The translations under genes were made by a program, and so were the position numbers. Source: Liquorilactobacillus aquaticus DSM 21051 (GTDB taxonomy: Bacteria; Bacillota; Bacilli; Lactobacillales; Lactobacillaceae). Taken from it: a DNA stretch of 45,592 nt. Positions 1-8,749 of the stretch are shown piece after piece. The notes under the pieces were generated by a model, which searched no databases, was not told where the DNA came from, and saw only the letters and a program-made list of their open reading frames with translations. The stretch is taken from NCBI RefSeq assembly GCF_001436755.1, contig NZ_AYZD01000016.1, positions 1 through 45,592 of the forward strand, given 5' to 3'. Within the stretch, counting starts at the first letter, position 1, and the number at the start of each line of letters is the position of its first letter.

Positions 1-414
1 AATCTTTGTCCCATCAATAAAAGATACATCGTCAACCATGCCATTTTGACGGAGATATTGGGTCAGTTGTGATAAACTATCAGCTGTTAAAGTAGTCAGT
101 TCTTCAGAAATTCTAAACCGACAAATTGTTCGGTAAGACGGTACTTGATCGGAGATCAACCAACTAGCTGGCTTGTTTTCACGGGCAAAGCGTTCAATTT
201 TTCGGCTGCTGAAAATACCATAACTGTACGCCAAAAGAACCAGCTTTAACATGGCACCGAGATTGTATTCCCGTGGGCGGCCAAACTGGTAATCATATTT
301 TATTTTTAAGCTTTCAACCAACTGATTGATGTAACGAGCTGGATGGTTTTCTTCTGGCAGATAATCTAAAGCAATACTCAAGGTAGTTTGATTTATGTTA
401 TAATAGTCTTGCAT
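1..414 (-). CDS. IS1182-like transposase, N-terminal part (cut by window edge)
   Basis: An open frame of 138 codons starts at ATG 414 and runs off the left edge, so only the N-terminal part is visible. It begins MQDYYNINQTTLSIALDYLP and contains YQFGRPREYNLGAMLKLVLLAY, then SSRKIERFARENKPASWLISD and VPSYRTICRFR. This resembles the N-terminal (DUF772-type) region of IS1182/IS5-related DDE transposases. The edge falls at SFIDGTK, where the first catalytic Asp of such enzymes often lies. Whether the element is intact cannot be seen. A terminator-like hairpin lies just upstream of the gene (446-476), a common shield at IS ends. Family assignment is from memory of the pattern. Confidence 0.75.
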   Translation of the reverse strand, partial: MQDYYNINQTTLSIALDYLPEENHPARYINQLVESLKIKYDYQFGRPREYNLGAMLKLVLLAYSYGIFSSRKIERFARENKPASWLISDQVPSYRTICRFRISEELTTLTADSLSQLTQYLRQNGMVDDVSFIDGTKI

Positions 415-445
415 ATTAGGAATGTCCTTTCGGGGATAATTTCGT

Positions 446-476
446 AGAGTATCGGGTGTGACCGATACTCTTTTTT
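446..476 (+). terminator. Terminator-like hairpin at the IS end
   Basis: Perfect arms GAGTATCGG (447-455) and CCGATACTC (462-470) with a six-base loop are followed by a run of six T on the plus strand. It sits upstream of the minus-strand transposase and would stop plus-strand (antisense) transcription leaving the element. It may mark the IS terminal region; the exact inverted-repeat end cannot be fixed without the other end. Confidence 0.55.
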
Positions 477-486
477 ATTTTCTATT

Positions 487-542
487 ATAACAAAGGCCAG
501 TCTGGAAGAAACCAAAGATTTTTCCAGACTGGCCTTTGTTAT
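487..542. repeat. Perfect 21-bp inverted repeat (probable sigma-gene terminator)
   Basis: Bases 487-507 and 522-542 are perfect reverse complements with a 14-base loop. The stem contains GGCCAGTCTGGAA. It lies between the sigma-factor gene and the transposase, both on the minus strand, so it probably ends the sigma transcript, although only a weak T-rich tail (CTTTGTTATAAT) follows. It could also be the site next to which the IS inserted. Confidence 0.6.
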
Positions 543-650
543 GGAGACTTATGTCACAGCCTCTTTTTTGTGTATGCTAAGACTTAGCTTTATCATAATT
601 CTTTATTCTTATACATGTTTGTGTTTTAGACCGGTACTTTATTATATATT

Positions 651-1244
651 TTATGGCTCATCAAAACGTGAAGAAAGTTTATTTCTGCTTTGAGCTATTG
701 AACGATTAACCTTGATTATAGGTAAGTGTAAATCTGAAGAAATACGCTCAGGTGTATATTGTTCAAAAACAAGTAAATTAAAAATAGAGTATTCAAATTC
801 GTTCATATCTTCCGCCATAGATAGAATTGTTTCTTTCGCTAAAATTACTGCTAATGTACTAGAAACCAATAAATCTGTTTCATGCGCAGATTCACCCTGT
901 GTCTCTAAAAGTTGATTGTAAGACTCAGCATATATGTCTCCTCTTCTTTTTTTGGCTGTTTCTCGGCGTAACAAGCTGCAAAAACAATTAAGCAGACTTT
1001 GCTGAAAGAACCGTCCAAATGAAACGTTGTTTGAAACATCATAAGCTAAAGCTGTTCGATAACAAACTATGCGAGCTTCCTGGATCAAGTCTTCAGTTTC
1101 TAAAAGTCTGAAGTTATAGCGATTAATAACCTTATTAACCATAGGGTAGTATTTATGAAAGAGCTTATCGAAAGAAGCGCTCTCATTTCTAGTGCAAATA
1201 GCATCAATTAATAAATTGTCTTGCTTGGATGACTCTTTATTCAT
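651..1244 (-). CDS. Sigma-70 family sigma factor, SigH/ComX-like
   Basis: This is a 197-residue small sigma factor. Region 2 is recognisable: residues about 25-60 hold FDKLFHKYYPMVNKVI and LLETEDLIQEARIVCYRTALAYD. A C-terminal region-4-like helix-turn-helix carries YTPERISSDLHLPIIKVNRSIAQSRNKL. It matches the stationary-phase/competence sigma class (SigH, ComX) of lactobacilli in size and in its divergent region 4, rather than an extracytoplasmic sigma factor; no anti-sigma gene adjoins it. A GGAGG site lies 7-8 bases before ATG 1244. Downstream is only a hairpin and a transposase, so it appears monocistronic. In this family it would direct RNA polymerase to late-competence or stress promoters; the exact regulon is inference. 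Confidence 0.75.
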   Translation of the reverse strand: MNKESSKQDNLLIDAICTRNESASFDKLFHKYYPMVNKVINRYNFRLLETEDLIQEARIVCYRTALAYDVSNNVSFGRFFQQSLLNCFCSLLRRETAKKRRGDIYAESYNQLLETQGESAHETDLLVSSTLAVILAKETILSMAEDMNEFEYSIFNLLVFEQYTPERISSDLHLPIIKVNRSIAQSRNKLSSRFDEP

Positions 1245-1395
1245 GTTTTAATCCTCCATTTATTATAATTTATGTTTCCATCAATTAATATACAGAGTTC
1301 CACATAAAAAAAAGAGAAGTAGGTTATGAAAACTAAAAAATATGCTAAAAAATTAGTTAAAAATTACAATTTTTTCTGAAATATATTTCAACAAC

Positions 1396-1433
1396 ATAAA
1401 AAGCACAAAGCAGAAGTTCAGATGCTTTGTGCT
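1396..1433 (-). terminator. tRNA-Thr terminator
   Basis: Perfect 11-bp arms AGCACAAAGCA (1402-1412) and TGCTTTGTGCT (1423-1433) lie eight bases past the tRNA 3' end. On the minus strand the stem is followed by TTTTTATG, as expected for intrinsic termination of the tRNA transcript. Confidence 0.8.
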
Positions 1434-1441
1434 AAATAATA

Positions 1442-1514
1442 AGCCACTTACCGGATTTGAACCGGTGACCCCCACCTTACCATGGTGGTGCTCTACCTGC
1501 TGAGCTAAAGTGGC
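1442..1514 (-). tRNA. tRNA-Thr(GGT)
   Basis: A 73-base cloverleaf can be folded. The acceptor stem GCCACTT pairs with AAGTGGC. The anticodon stem CCACC/GGTGG encloses loop ATGGTAA, giving anticodon GGT, which reads the Thr codon ACC. The T arm is ACCGG-TTCAAAT-CCGGT and the discriminator is U. CCA is not encoded, so it must be added after transcription. A terminator follows immediately. The short open frame that crosses it is an artefact. Confidence 0.95.
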
Positions 1515-1600
1515 ATGAATTGTTACCTTAGATAGTATATTATATCGTAGTTTTAAAATCAATAACAATTCAAAAAAAGTTAATTTCACCTGTGTATTTT

Positions 1601-3883
1601 TTAATTTTTATGTGGCAGAGTTACTTGATGTTCAATTGAAAAAAGTTTACTGGGAATGCTTTGAATTAAAGGAGATGTTTCACCGATACTCAATAGAACG
1701 AGTTCATGCATAGCACGTGAGCAAATCGTATATAGTGTCCCGAGCGAGTGCTCGTCTTGATAATTATTCGAAGATACATTATATGCAATCACAGCATCGA
1801 ATTCGAGACCTTTTGCCAAATAAACTGGAAGCACTAAAACACCTTGAGGTAGTGAACGTGCAGTATTGTCGATCAGCGTTAAGGGACGCTTTGAATGGAG
1901 CTTGCGGTAAATTGTTTTGCATTCATTCATATTGTTGGTGATAATCGCAACTGTGGTGTTGGAATTGAGCAACTGCGATATTTGTACGTTAATCTTACTG
2001 AGAGCATCTGAATGATCAGTGGCAATCAGTACTTTCGGCTTTTTACCTGAGCGTGTAAACGCATGAATCTTGTTACCATCAGGAAGCAGAGCTTTGATAA
2101 AATTTGTGATGTTGCTTGTTGAACGATAACTTTTATTCAATTGAATAATGCGAGCTCTTTTTACAGTGAGCGTCTTTTTCAGATTATCCAGAAATACAGT
2201 GGGTTCTTGAACATCTGAAAAAAGTGCTTGTTCACTATCACCAAGTAATGTTAGTTTTGCTTGCGGAAAAGCAAATTTAAGATATTTTAACTGGGCTAAT
2301 GAGTAATCTTGGATTTCATCAATAAACAAATGCTGAATTTTTTGATTTTGACCACCGCCGGTCAATAAATCTCTTAGATAAAGCAATGGCGCACAATCAG
2401 CTAGTGAAAGGCGATGAAATTCGACCTGAGTATTGAATAAAGTTTCTGAACCGCTTAAATTTTCCGTAAGAAAAGCGGAGTATTGACGATAAATATCCAA
2501 AAAATAGTTATTGTAAATTGCGTCGTAAACTGATTTGAATCTATCTTTTACTATTTTCAAAGCTAAATAATGTTCTTCCTCAGCAAGCTCCCCAAAACGA
2601 GAACGCTTGTAATCAGAAACTAGGTCTAAATACTCTTCATCACTCAAACTAGCAATCTTGTCTAAAACCCATTTACTGCGAGTTTCTTCAGATATAAAAA
2701 GTTTCAATTTCTTTATAAGCAGATTTTTGGTTTCAAGGAAACGATGTGAGGGAGATAGGGCTTCCGGTAGAGAGGAATATGTTGATTTTATCGATTCTTT
2801 ATTGAAAATAACACGGTCATCTAACATAATATCTGTAAACTGCAAGTCATCTGCAGTTAAGTTAAGAACATAACTTCTTACATTTTCCATAAATGCTGTC
2901 GTTTCTTTTTTTTGAGTATACGCGTATCTTTTTTTAGATGAAGATAATTTTTTCTCATAACTGTCAAATAATGTTTCAACGTTCAACCCTTCAAAACGTT
3001 GTGAAAAAAACTCGGCTAAAGTAACTTGACGCATGTTGCGTTCACCTAAACTAGGTAGTACTTCAGAAATATAATGACTGAAGAGGAGATTAGGCGAAAA
3101 AAGAACGATCTGATCGGCATTTAAATCACTTCGACTGTGATAAAGTAAAAAAGCGATACGCTGAAGAATAGCGGAAGTTTTTCCACTGCCAGCTACTCCT
3201 TGAACGAGCAACAAATCACTGTGTGTATCTCGAATGATAACATTTTGTTCCTGTTGAATAGTAGCGACGATGTTTTTCATATATTCGTCGCTTGCACTAC
3301 CTAGTATTTCTTGTAAAATATTATCGCCAACAGTTTCATTGGTGTCAAACATATTTTTAATTTGAGCATTTTGGATTAAAAATTGGCGTTTTTTGAGCAA
3401 ATCGGTTTCTTGTTCACCAATCGGAGCGTCATAACTAACTTTTCCCAAAGTACCGTTATAAAAGATACTCGAGATTGGTGCGCGCCAATCATAAATCAGA
3501 AAATCTTGTTTTTCGTCGACAAATGAAGAAATACCAATGTAAAGTGTTTCGGGTATGTCTTCACCTTCATCAAGAATATCAACTCTTCCAAAATAAGGTG
3601 ATTTTTTTAAATCTTTCAATGTTGTTAATTGTCGCTTTAAAATAGTCTCATTTTCAACATTTTTAGCAACCAATTGTTTTTGCTGTTGAATCTCAGCATT
3701 AGTTTCAATTCGGTCATCAATTTCAAAGGTATTTATTTTAGCATTTTGGACATAATTTTTTTCAACAGAAGATGTTTCTTGATGGGCTTTCAAATACTCT
3801 TTTTCTTTTTTATTTAAGGATTGTTTTATTTTTGCTACAACGTTATCGACTCTTCGTTGTTCTTGCAGACGTTCTTTATCCAT
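1601..3883 (-). CDS. helD: HelD, RNA polymerase recycling motor ATPase
   Basis: A 760-residue UvrD/Rep-related superfamily 1 ATPase. The N-terminal about 90 residues are rich in Lys, Glu and Gln, fitting the coiled-coil arm that HelD inserts into the RNA polymerase secondary channel. The motif YIGISSFVDEKQDFLIYDWR (about 115-134) is typical of HelD proteins. Walker A is GVAGSGKT at 229-236, and Walker B/DExx is LFIDEIQDYS in the C-terminal half. A late TVAIITNNMNE and FDAVIAYNVSS region forms the second RecA fold. HelD frees RNA polymerase stalled on DNA after termination. A GGAGG site precedes ATG 3883. The gene stands alone between the tRNA and the divergent trpS leader. The assignment to HelD rather than a repair helicase rests on the N-terminal arm and the DWR motif. 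Confidence 0.9.
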   Translation of the reverse strand: MDKERLQEQRRVDNVVAKIKQSLNKKEKEYLKAHQETSSVEKNYVQNAKINTFEIDDRIETNAEIQQQKQLVAKNVENETILKRQLTTLKDLKKSPYFGRVDILDEGEDIPETLYIGISSFVDEKQDFLIYDWRAPISSIFYNGTLGKVSYDAPIGEQETDLLKKRQFLIQNAQIKNMFDTNETVGDNILQEILGSASDEYMKNIVATIQQEQNVIIRDTHSDLLLVQGVAGSGKTSAILQRIAFLLYHSRSDLNADQIVLFSPNLLFSHYISEVLPSLGERNMRQVTLAEFFSQRFEGLNVETLFDSYEKKLSSSKKRYAYTQKKETTAFMENVRSYVLNLTADDLQFTDIMLDDRVIFNKESIKSTYSSLPEALSPSHRFLETKNLLIKKLKLFISEETRSKWVLDKIASLSDEEYLDLVSDYKRSRFGELAEEEHYLALKIVKDRFKSVYDAIYNNYFLDIYRQYSAFLTENLSGSETLFNTQVEFHRLSLADCAPLLYLRDLLTGGGQNQKIQHLFIDEIQDYSLAQLKYLKFAFPQAKLTLLGDSEQALFSDVQEPTVFLDNLKKTLTVKRARIIQLNKSYRSTSNITNFIKALLPDGNKIHAFTRSGKKPKVLIATDHSDALSKINVQISQLLNSNTTVAIITNNMNECKTIYRKLHSKRPLTLIDNTARSLPQGVLVLPVYLAKGLEFDAVIAYNVSSNNYQDEHSLGTLYTICSRAMHELVLLSIGETSPLIQSIPSKLFSIEHQVTLPHKN

Positions 3884-3989
3884 ACTTTAAGCCCTCCTGA
3901 ATATTTTTTCATAGAAAGTAATACTAACACACTCTTTATCTAACAACAATTATTTGAGAAGGGCTGTTAATCTGCAGGTTTCTATGATT

Positions 3990-4018
3990 TTGACTTTACG
4001 ATTTTTGTTGGGTACAAT
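3990..4018 (+). promoter_or_regulatory. trpS leader promoter
   Basis: TTGACT (3990-3995), a 17-base spacer and TACAAT (4013-4018) give a good sigma-A promoter ending just before the T-box leader. Confidence 0.7.
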
Positions 4019-4024
4019 GGTGTT

Positions 4025-4225
4025 ATTGAAGTATGCAGATTGAGTAGTCAGATTATCAAAAGAGATGTGTTGTTTGCTGAAAAACACAACAATCTGATGA
4101 ATTGGAACTGCAAGGATAAATTAGTTCTAATTGAATAGAAGCTCAAGTGGCAGGAGTATCCTGCAATTTAGGTGGTACCGCGGTGAAAAAATCGTCCTAT
4201 TGCTAGGTGGCAATAGGATCTTTTT
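4025..4225 (+). promoter_or_regulatory. Trp T-box riboswitch upstream of trpS
   Basis: Stem I shows the AGTAGTCAGATT side pairing with AATCTGAT (4091-4120). Its specifier loop GAATTGGAACTGC places UGG (Trp) at 4103-4105. The T-box proper, GGTGGTACCGCGGT, lies at 4171-4184. A terminator stem CCTATTGC (4196-4203)/GCAATAGG (4210-4217) follows, with a T-run. By the known T-box mechanism, uncharged tRNA-Trp pairs with the specifier and T-box and favours antitermination, so trpS expression rises when Trp-tRNA is uncharged. Confidence 0.93.
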
Positions 4226-4249
4226 ATTTATAATTATTGGAGGAAAATT

Positions 4250-5263
4250 ATGAAAAAAGTTATTTTAACAGGCGACCGGCCTACAGGAAAATTGCATATT
4301 GGTCACTATGTCGGATCGCTTAAAAATCGAGTTGCGTTACAGAATACCGGTAATTATGATCCCTATATTATGATTGCAGATCAGCAGGCATTGACTGATA
4401 ACGCACGTGATCCTGAAAAAATACGCAACTCATTGATTCAAGTGGCTTTAGATTATTTAGCTGTTGGAATAGATCCTGAAAAGTCCACAATTTTTGTACA
4501 GTCACAAATTCCAGCATTAACAGAATTGACAAGTTATTATTTGAACTTGGTTACGGTCTCACGTCTTGAACGAAATCCAACCGTTAAGGCTGAAATTCAG
4601 CAGAAAAATTTTGAACGCTCTATACCAGCGGGCTTTTTTGTTTATCCAGTTAGCCAAACAGCTGATATTACAGCATTTAAAGCAAATCTTGTTCCGGTAG
4701 GTGACGACCAGGAACCAATGATCGAGCAAGCACGAGAGATAGTCAGAAGTTTCAACACAATTTATGGAAAAGATATCTTGGTTGAACCAGAAGGAATATT
4801 CCCTCCTAAAGGCGAAGGACGTCTTCCAGGATTGGATGGTAACGCTAAGATGAGCAAATCATTAGGAAACTGTATCTATCTATCAGATGATGCTGATACA
4901 TTGCGTAAGAAAGTTATGTCAATGTATACTGACCCAGACCATATTCATGTTGAAGATCCGGGAAAGATCGAAGGAAATATGGTTTTTACTTATCTTGATA
5001 TTTTTGGAACTGATAAGTCCGAGATTGCCGAATTAAAAAAGCATTATCAAGAAGGCGGACTTGGAGACGTTAAAATCAAACGCTACTTGAATGAAATTTT
5101 AGAAGCTGAATTTGCTCCTATCCGGAAAAAAAGAGCTGAATTTGCCCAAGACATCCCTGCTGTATATGATATTTTAAAAAAGGGCAGTGAAAAAGCCAAT
5201 AAGGTAGCTGAACAAACTTTGGCTGAAGTTCGGGGTGCAATAGGTGTTAATTATTTTGGTTAA
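4250..5263 (+). CDS. trpS: Tryptophanyl-tRNA synthetase
   Basis: A 337-residue class I aminoacyl-tRNA synthetase that charges tRNA-Trp. The HIGH motif is HIGH at residues 16-19 ([12 protein letters not shown]) and the KMSKS motif is at 200-204 ([11 protein letters not shown]). Length and motifs fit the normal bacterial TrpRS of 330-345 residues. ATG 4250 follows a GGAGG site by seven bases. The upstream T-box with a UGG specifier independently supports the identity. It is followed 25-50 bases downstream by ppx/gppA and may be cotranscribed with it. Confidence 0.96.
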   Translation: MKKVILTGDRPTGKLHIGHYVGSLKNRVALQNTGNYDPYIMIADQQALTDNARDPEKIRNSLIQVALDYLAVGIDPEKSTIFVQSQIPALTELTSYYLNLVTVSRLERNPTVKAEIQQKNFERSIPAGFFVYPVSQTADITAFKANLVPVGDDQEPMIEQAREIVRSFNTIYGKDILVEPEGIFPPKGEGRLPGLDGNAKMSKSLGNCIYLSDDADTLRKKVMSMYTDPDHIHVEDPGKIEGNMVFTYLDIFGTDKSEIAELKKHYQEGGLGDVKIKRYLNEILEAEFAPIRKKRAEFAQDIPAVYDILKKGSEKANKVAEQTLAEVRGAIGVNYFG

Positions 5264-5315
5264 GTAAGCTGCATATGATGAGTGAAACTTGAGGAGAGGT
5301 ATGGAGGGAAGTACG

Positions 5316-6251
5316 TTGGAAAATTTGGTTATTCTTGATTTTGGGTCAAATTCAGCACGGTTGGCGATTAATCGAATTTCTACTGGGGGAGAGTTTAAAG
5401 AAATAAAAAGAATCAAAGAAACAACTCGTTTGGCTGAGGGGATGGGGCAACAAAATGGTACAAAAAAAATGCTCGAACCGAAAGCTGTTGAACGTACTTT
5501 GAACGCGGTCAAATATTTTATTAAAGTATACCAGAATTATCCTCATAGCAAAGTTTGTGCAATTGCAACGGCAGCTGTCAGAGAGGCAGAAAATAGTGCT
5601 TTCTTCTTACAGTCAGTCAAAAAGATGACAGGTGTTGATGTTAAAATCCTCTCAGGTCAAGATGAGGCTTATTATGATTATCTTGGTGTTATAAATTCAT
5701 TGCCTCTTAAAGATTGCATTATAGTAGATATGGGTGGAGGAAGCTGTGAGATTATTTTAGTTAAAGATAGAAAGGCACAACACTTGGAATGCATTCCTTA
5801 CGGAGCAATCAGTTTGACTGAGCGTTTTGGTGCTGAAAAAGTAATGAGCGCAAAACAACTTTTTAAGTTTGAAACTTTTGTTCAGGAACAATATCAGAAA
5901 CTAGGATGGTTAAACGAAGCACATGGTGTTCCTATCGTATTACTGGGGGGCTGTAATCGGACTGTTGCACGTATCCAAAAAAGAAGGTTGCATCAAGGCA
6001 ACCTCGAACAAATCCATGGTTTCAAAATAACACGGAAAGATTTTACAGATGTTTATGCCGACTTACTGGGAAAGAACAGATATGAACGGAAAGCTGTCAA
6101 TGGAATGGAACAAAATCGTGCGGATATTATTTTGGGTGGAATGACACCTATTGTTATGTTGCTTCAAATTTTACAGAGTTCAAATGTCTTTTTTTCTGAA
6201 AGTGGAGCTCGGGAAGGCTTCATGCATACTTTTCTTAATGAACAGAATTGA
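5316..6251 (+). CDS. ppx: Ppx/GppA family exopolyphosphatase
   Basis: About 311 residues of the ASKHA-fold Ppx/GppA family, which releases phosphate from polyphosphate or hydrolyses pppGpp. The phosphate-binding motifs are ILDFGSNSARLAI near the N terminus, AIATAAVREAENS, and DMGGGSCEI (about residue 140). LLGGCNRTVARI and MTPIVMLLQIL follow. No C-terminal HD domain is present, so this is the short form common in lactobacilli. I chose TTG 5316 because GGAGG at 5304-5308 lies seven bases upstream. ATG 5301 and TTG 5289 are in frame but poorly spaced from a ribosome site. Confidence 0.85.
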   Translation: MENLVILDFGSNSARLAINRISTGGEFKEIKRIKETTRLAEGMGQQNGTKKMLEPKAVERTLNAVKYFIKVYQNYPHSKVCAIATAAVREAENSAFFLQSVKKMTGVDVKILSGQDEAYYDYLGVINSLPLKDCIIVDMGGGSCEIILVKDRKAQHLECIPYGAISLTERFGAEKVMSAKQLFKFETFVQEQYQKLGWLNEAHGVPIVLLGGCNRTVARIQKRRLHQGNLEQIHGFKITRKDFTDVYADLLGKNRYERKAVNGMEQNRADIILGGMTPIVMLLQILQSSNVFFSESGAREGFMHTFLNEQN

Positions 6252-6560
6252 TTTTTTAGATTGAAGTACATCTTCCTGAGTGTTTAGGATTTTAATATCT
6301 TTGATGTAGCGCTATAAAGTAAATCTTTGAATAAGTTATAGGTAGGTAAAAGATTTCTAGGAACATGTGGCTGCGTTAAATGCGAGTCAAACTCAAGGAG
6401 CCGTGACAAAACTTTTGTTTTGCTACGGCTCCTTCCGTTATGTCTGTCGAATTATGTTTTCAAGTTTAGCTGCGCTTTTTATAAAAGTGGTTTATTTTTG
6501 ACCAGAAGAATACTTTGAAAGCTGAAATTTTGAACTCTGCAAAATCCAAAATAGTTGTGT
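6252..6560. other. Intergenic region with one terminator-like repeat
   Basis: About 310 bases lie between convergent ppx and the solute-binding protein gene. The only structure I see is the long hairpin at 6395-6434. No open frame with a ribosome site is evident. Confidence 0.6.
6395..6434 (+). terminator. Terminator-like hairpin, dispersed family copy 1
   Basis: AAGGAGCCGTGACAAAAC (6395-6412) pairs with GTTTTGCTACGGCTCCTT (6417-6434) with two adjacent mismatches and a four-base loop. The preceding GTCAAACTCAAGGAGCCGTG is nearly the same as the flank of the copy at 12775, which points to shared ancestry. It lies between convergent genes and can act on both strands. Confidence 0.65.
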
Positions 6561-7352
6561 TTACTGTTTTGACCAATCCTGTTTGAAGAATTTTTGTGAA
6601 AGACTGGCAAGTGTACCATCTTGTTCAAATTGGTTTAGGCTAGCATTTATTTTGTGAAGGAGTGCTTTATTGACAGGCATGATTCCAAATATTTTTTGAG
6701 AAATAATTGGTGGAAAAGGATTATTTCTGGATAATTCGTTTACAAAAAGTGGCTCTTTTTGCAGAACTGAAGAATAAGTATAATCACTCATGACTGCAGC
6801 TCTGACTTTTTTCGCAAGGACATCGTGTAACATTTTTTGCGGCTGGGAATATTGGACAAACCTTATGTGTTTTCCTTGCAATGTTAGTGGCACATCTAAA
6901 TGAGCTGAAATTGCAACTTTGCGGTTTGCTAGCGTGTCTAAGTTGCTTATTTTATGATTAGACACAGTAAGCAGCAGATTTGGCTGATATAAATAAGTAT
7001 TAGTTTTATAATATGAATCTTTATTTAACGTAGTAGGATTCTTATTAAGAAAAAGTAGCTGAATTTTCCCATGCTTGAATTTACTGTATAATTGTTCACG
7101 GGAACCCGTAATGAATTTTGTGCGCATATCATTTCTTTGGGCAATTTTTTTGGCAAGTTCAACATTAAAGCCAACTAATTTTTTTTTATGATTGTACCAG
7201 CTATAGGGTTTGTTTTGAGGAATGACACCAACAAATAAAACGTTCTTTTTTGCTGGTTCAGATTTAAAAATAAGATTTACAGCCACTATTAATATTGTAC
7301 ATAAAAAAAGAGCAGCTGCGGCTATAATCAAAGATTTATATTTTTTACGCAT
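6561..7352 (-). CDS. Membrane-anchored amino-acid-type solute-binding protein (SBP_bac_3)
   Basis: About 263 residues from ATG 7352. An N-terminal hydrophobic stretch follows MRKKYKS (LIIAAAALFLC...VAVNLIF) and acts as signal or anchor. No clear lipobox is seen, as the Cys follows Leu-Phe-Leu. The rest resembles family 3 solute-binding proteins of polar amino acid ABC importers: NVLFVGVIPQNKPYSWYN, LVGFNVELAKKIA, LANRKVAISAHLD, KVRAAVMSDYTYSS and a C-terminal SLNQFEQDGTLASLSQKFF. No permease or ATPase gene adjoins, so it is an orphan. ATG 7352 lacks a ribosome site; the only strong one (GGGAGGT, 7381-7387) is ideally spaced for an in-frame ATT at 7373. The longer TTG 7436 reading overlaps likely promoter sequence. 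Confidence 0.75.
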   Translation of the reverse strand: MRKKYKSLIIAAAALFLCTILIVAVNLIFKSEPAKKNVLFVGVIPQNKPYSWYNHKKKLVGFNVELAKKIAQRNDMRTKFITGSREQLYSKFKHGKIQLLFLNKNPTTLNKDSYYKTNTYLYQPNLLLTVSNHKISNLDTLANRKVAISAHLDVPLTLQGKHIRFVQYSQPQKMLHDVLAKKVRAAVMSDYTYSSVLQKEPLFVNELSRNNPFPPIISQKIFGIMPVNKALLHKINASLNQFEQDGTLASLSQKFFKQDWSKQ

Positions 7353-7471
7353 GATCAGCACACATTTGGCAATGGTGCCTACCTCCCTTTTATACTTTAA
7401 TGATCTTAATATTATTATATAATGAAAGTCGGACAATTACACCCTAATGTATTTTTAGAGGAGAGAACATA

Positions 7472-8749
7472 ATGAAAGGCTTTGAAAAATTTTACCGTAG
7501 AAAATTACAGGAAAGATGGGATATTTTACAGGATGAAGGAATACTGACAAAGGATGACATCAAATGTTTAAGGAACACAGTATCTTCATCTGAATTGGGA
7601 AACTCAATGATCGAAAATTTCATAGCCGATTATTCGATTCCAGAAGGAGTCAGTTTTCACTACCTAATCGATGGGCAAGAATATCTTGTCCCTATGGTAA
7701 CAGAAGAACCATCGGTAATTGCCGCTAGCAGTCATGGGGCAAGCATAGTAAAAAAAGCCGGTGGTTTTAAAACAAAGATCAAGCAGCGTTTAATGCTTGG
7801 ACAGATAATTGTTGAAAATTTTAAAAGTTTTGAAAAGCTGAATGAAGGAATCGAAAACGAACAGCAATCACTTCTTAGAATAGCAAATAAAGCTCATTAT
7901 TCTCTGATTAAACGTGGCGGTGGTGCAAGATGGATTCGCTGCAGGCCATTAGCTGATGATTTGCTATCTATTGATTTAGCAGTGGACGTACGAGAAGCAA
8001 TGGGAGCAAATATGCTTAATACAATGTTAGAAGCAGTTGCGGATCACATTCGGGCAGTTTTTGATGAGAATGTCCTAATGAGTATTTTGTCCAACTATGC
8101 TACCGAATGTTTAGCAATTGCTGAATGTAGTATCCCTCTTTCGGTTTTAGGAAAAGAAAGCTTTACTGGTGAAGAAATAGGGCGTAGGATAGTCCAGGCG
8201 AGTCGAGTTGCACAAGTTGATCCATATCGTGCAGCAACACATAATAAGGGTATTATGAATGGTGTTGACGCTGTTGCTTTGGCGACCGGAAATGATTGGC
8301 GTGCAATTGAAAGCGGCGCGCACGCATTTGCTGCGCGTGATGGACAGTATCGAGGGTTAAGTCAATGGACAATTTCAGATGAGCAACTAAAAGGTCGAAT
8401 TGAATTGCCTTTGCCAGTTGGAAGTGTTGGCGGATCTATCGGAATTTTACCGCTTGTAAAGATCAATCAGAGAATCTTAAAGATAAAAAATGCAGAAGAA
8501 TTGGAAAAAGTAATTGCTTGTGTAGGATTAGGACAAAATCTTGCTGCACTGTATGCTTTGATCTCAGAGGGAATTCAGAAAGGGCATATGCGACTGCAGT
8601 CAAAAACGTTGGCAATAGCTGCCGGAGCTAAGCCTGATGAACTCCAACAAGTCTTAGCTGTAATGAACAAGACCAAGGAGAAAAATTCAGCAACTGCTAA
8701 AGCAGCAATAGACAAGATTAGGAGGAGTAAACGGCATGACAGAAATTGA
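7472..8749 (+). CDS. mvaA: Hydroxymethylglutaryl-CoA reductase, class II
   Basis: A 425-residue HMG-CoA reductase, which interconverts HMG-CoA and mevalonate and here supplies mevalonate for isoprenoids. Family motifs are ENFIADYSIPEGV (about 50-62), EAMGANMLNTM (the usual DAMGAN with Asp replaced by Glu), VGGSIGILPLV, and a C-terminal KGHMRLQ whose His (about 371) is the general acid in this family. A GAGGAGAG site precedes ATG 7472. The frame overlaps the next gene by 14 bases, so the two are translationally coupled. The divergent neighbour is the solute-binding protein. Confidence 0.93.
   Translation: MKGFEKFYRRKLQERWDILQDEGILTKDDIKCLRNTVSSSELGNSMIENFIADYSIPEGVSFHYLIDGQEYLVPMVTEEPSVIAASSHGASIVKKAGGFKTKIKQRLMLGQIIVENFKSFEKLNEGIENEQQSLLRIANKAHYSLIKRGGGARWIRCRPLADDLLSIDLAVDVREAMGANMLNTMLEAVADHIRAVFDENVLMSILSNYATECLAIAECSIPLSVLGKESFTGEEIGRRIVQASRVAQVDPYRAATHNKGIMNGVDAVALATGNDWRAIESGAHAFAARDGQYRGLSQWTISDEQLKGRIELPLPVGSVGGSIGILPLVKINQRILKIKNAEELEKVIACVGLGQNLAALYALISEGIQKGHMRLQSKTLAIAAGAKPDELQQVLAVMNKTKEKNSATAKAAIDKIRRSKRHDRN

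Noticed and set aside
1353-1589. 78-codon minus-strand frame containing EHHHGKVGVTGSNPVSG
   Set aside because: It crosses tRNA-Thr; that peptide string is the usual false translation of a tRNA gene.
5174-5512. 112-codon antisense frame over the trpS end and ppx start
   Set aside because: Shadow of two well-supported genes on the other strand, with biased composition and no ribosome site.
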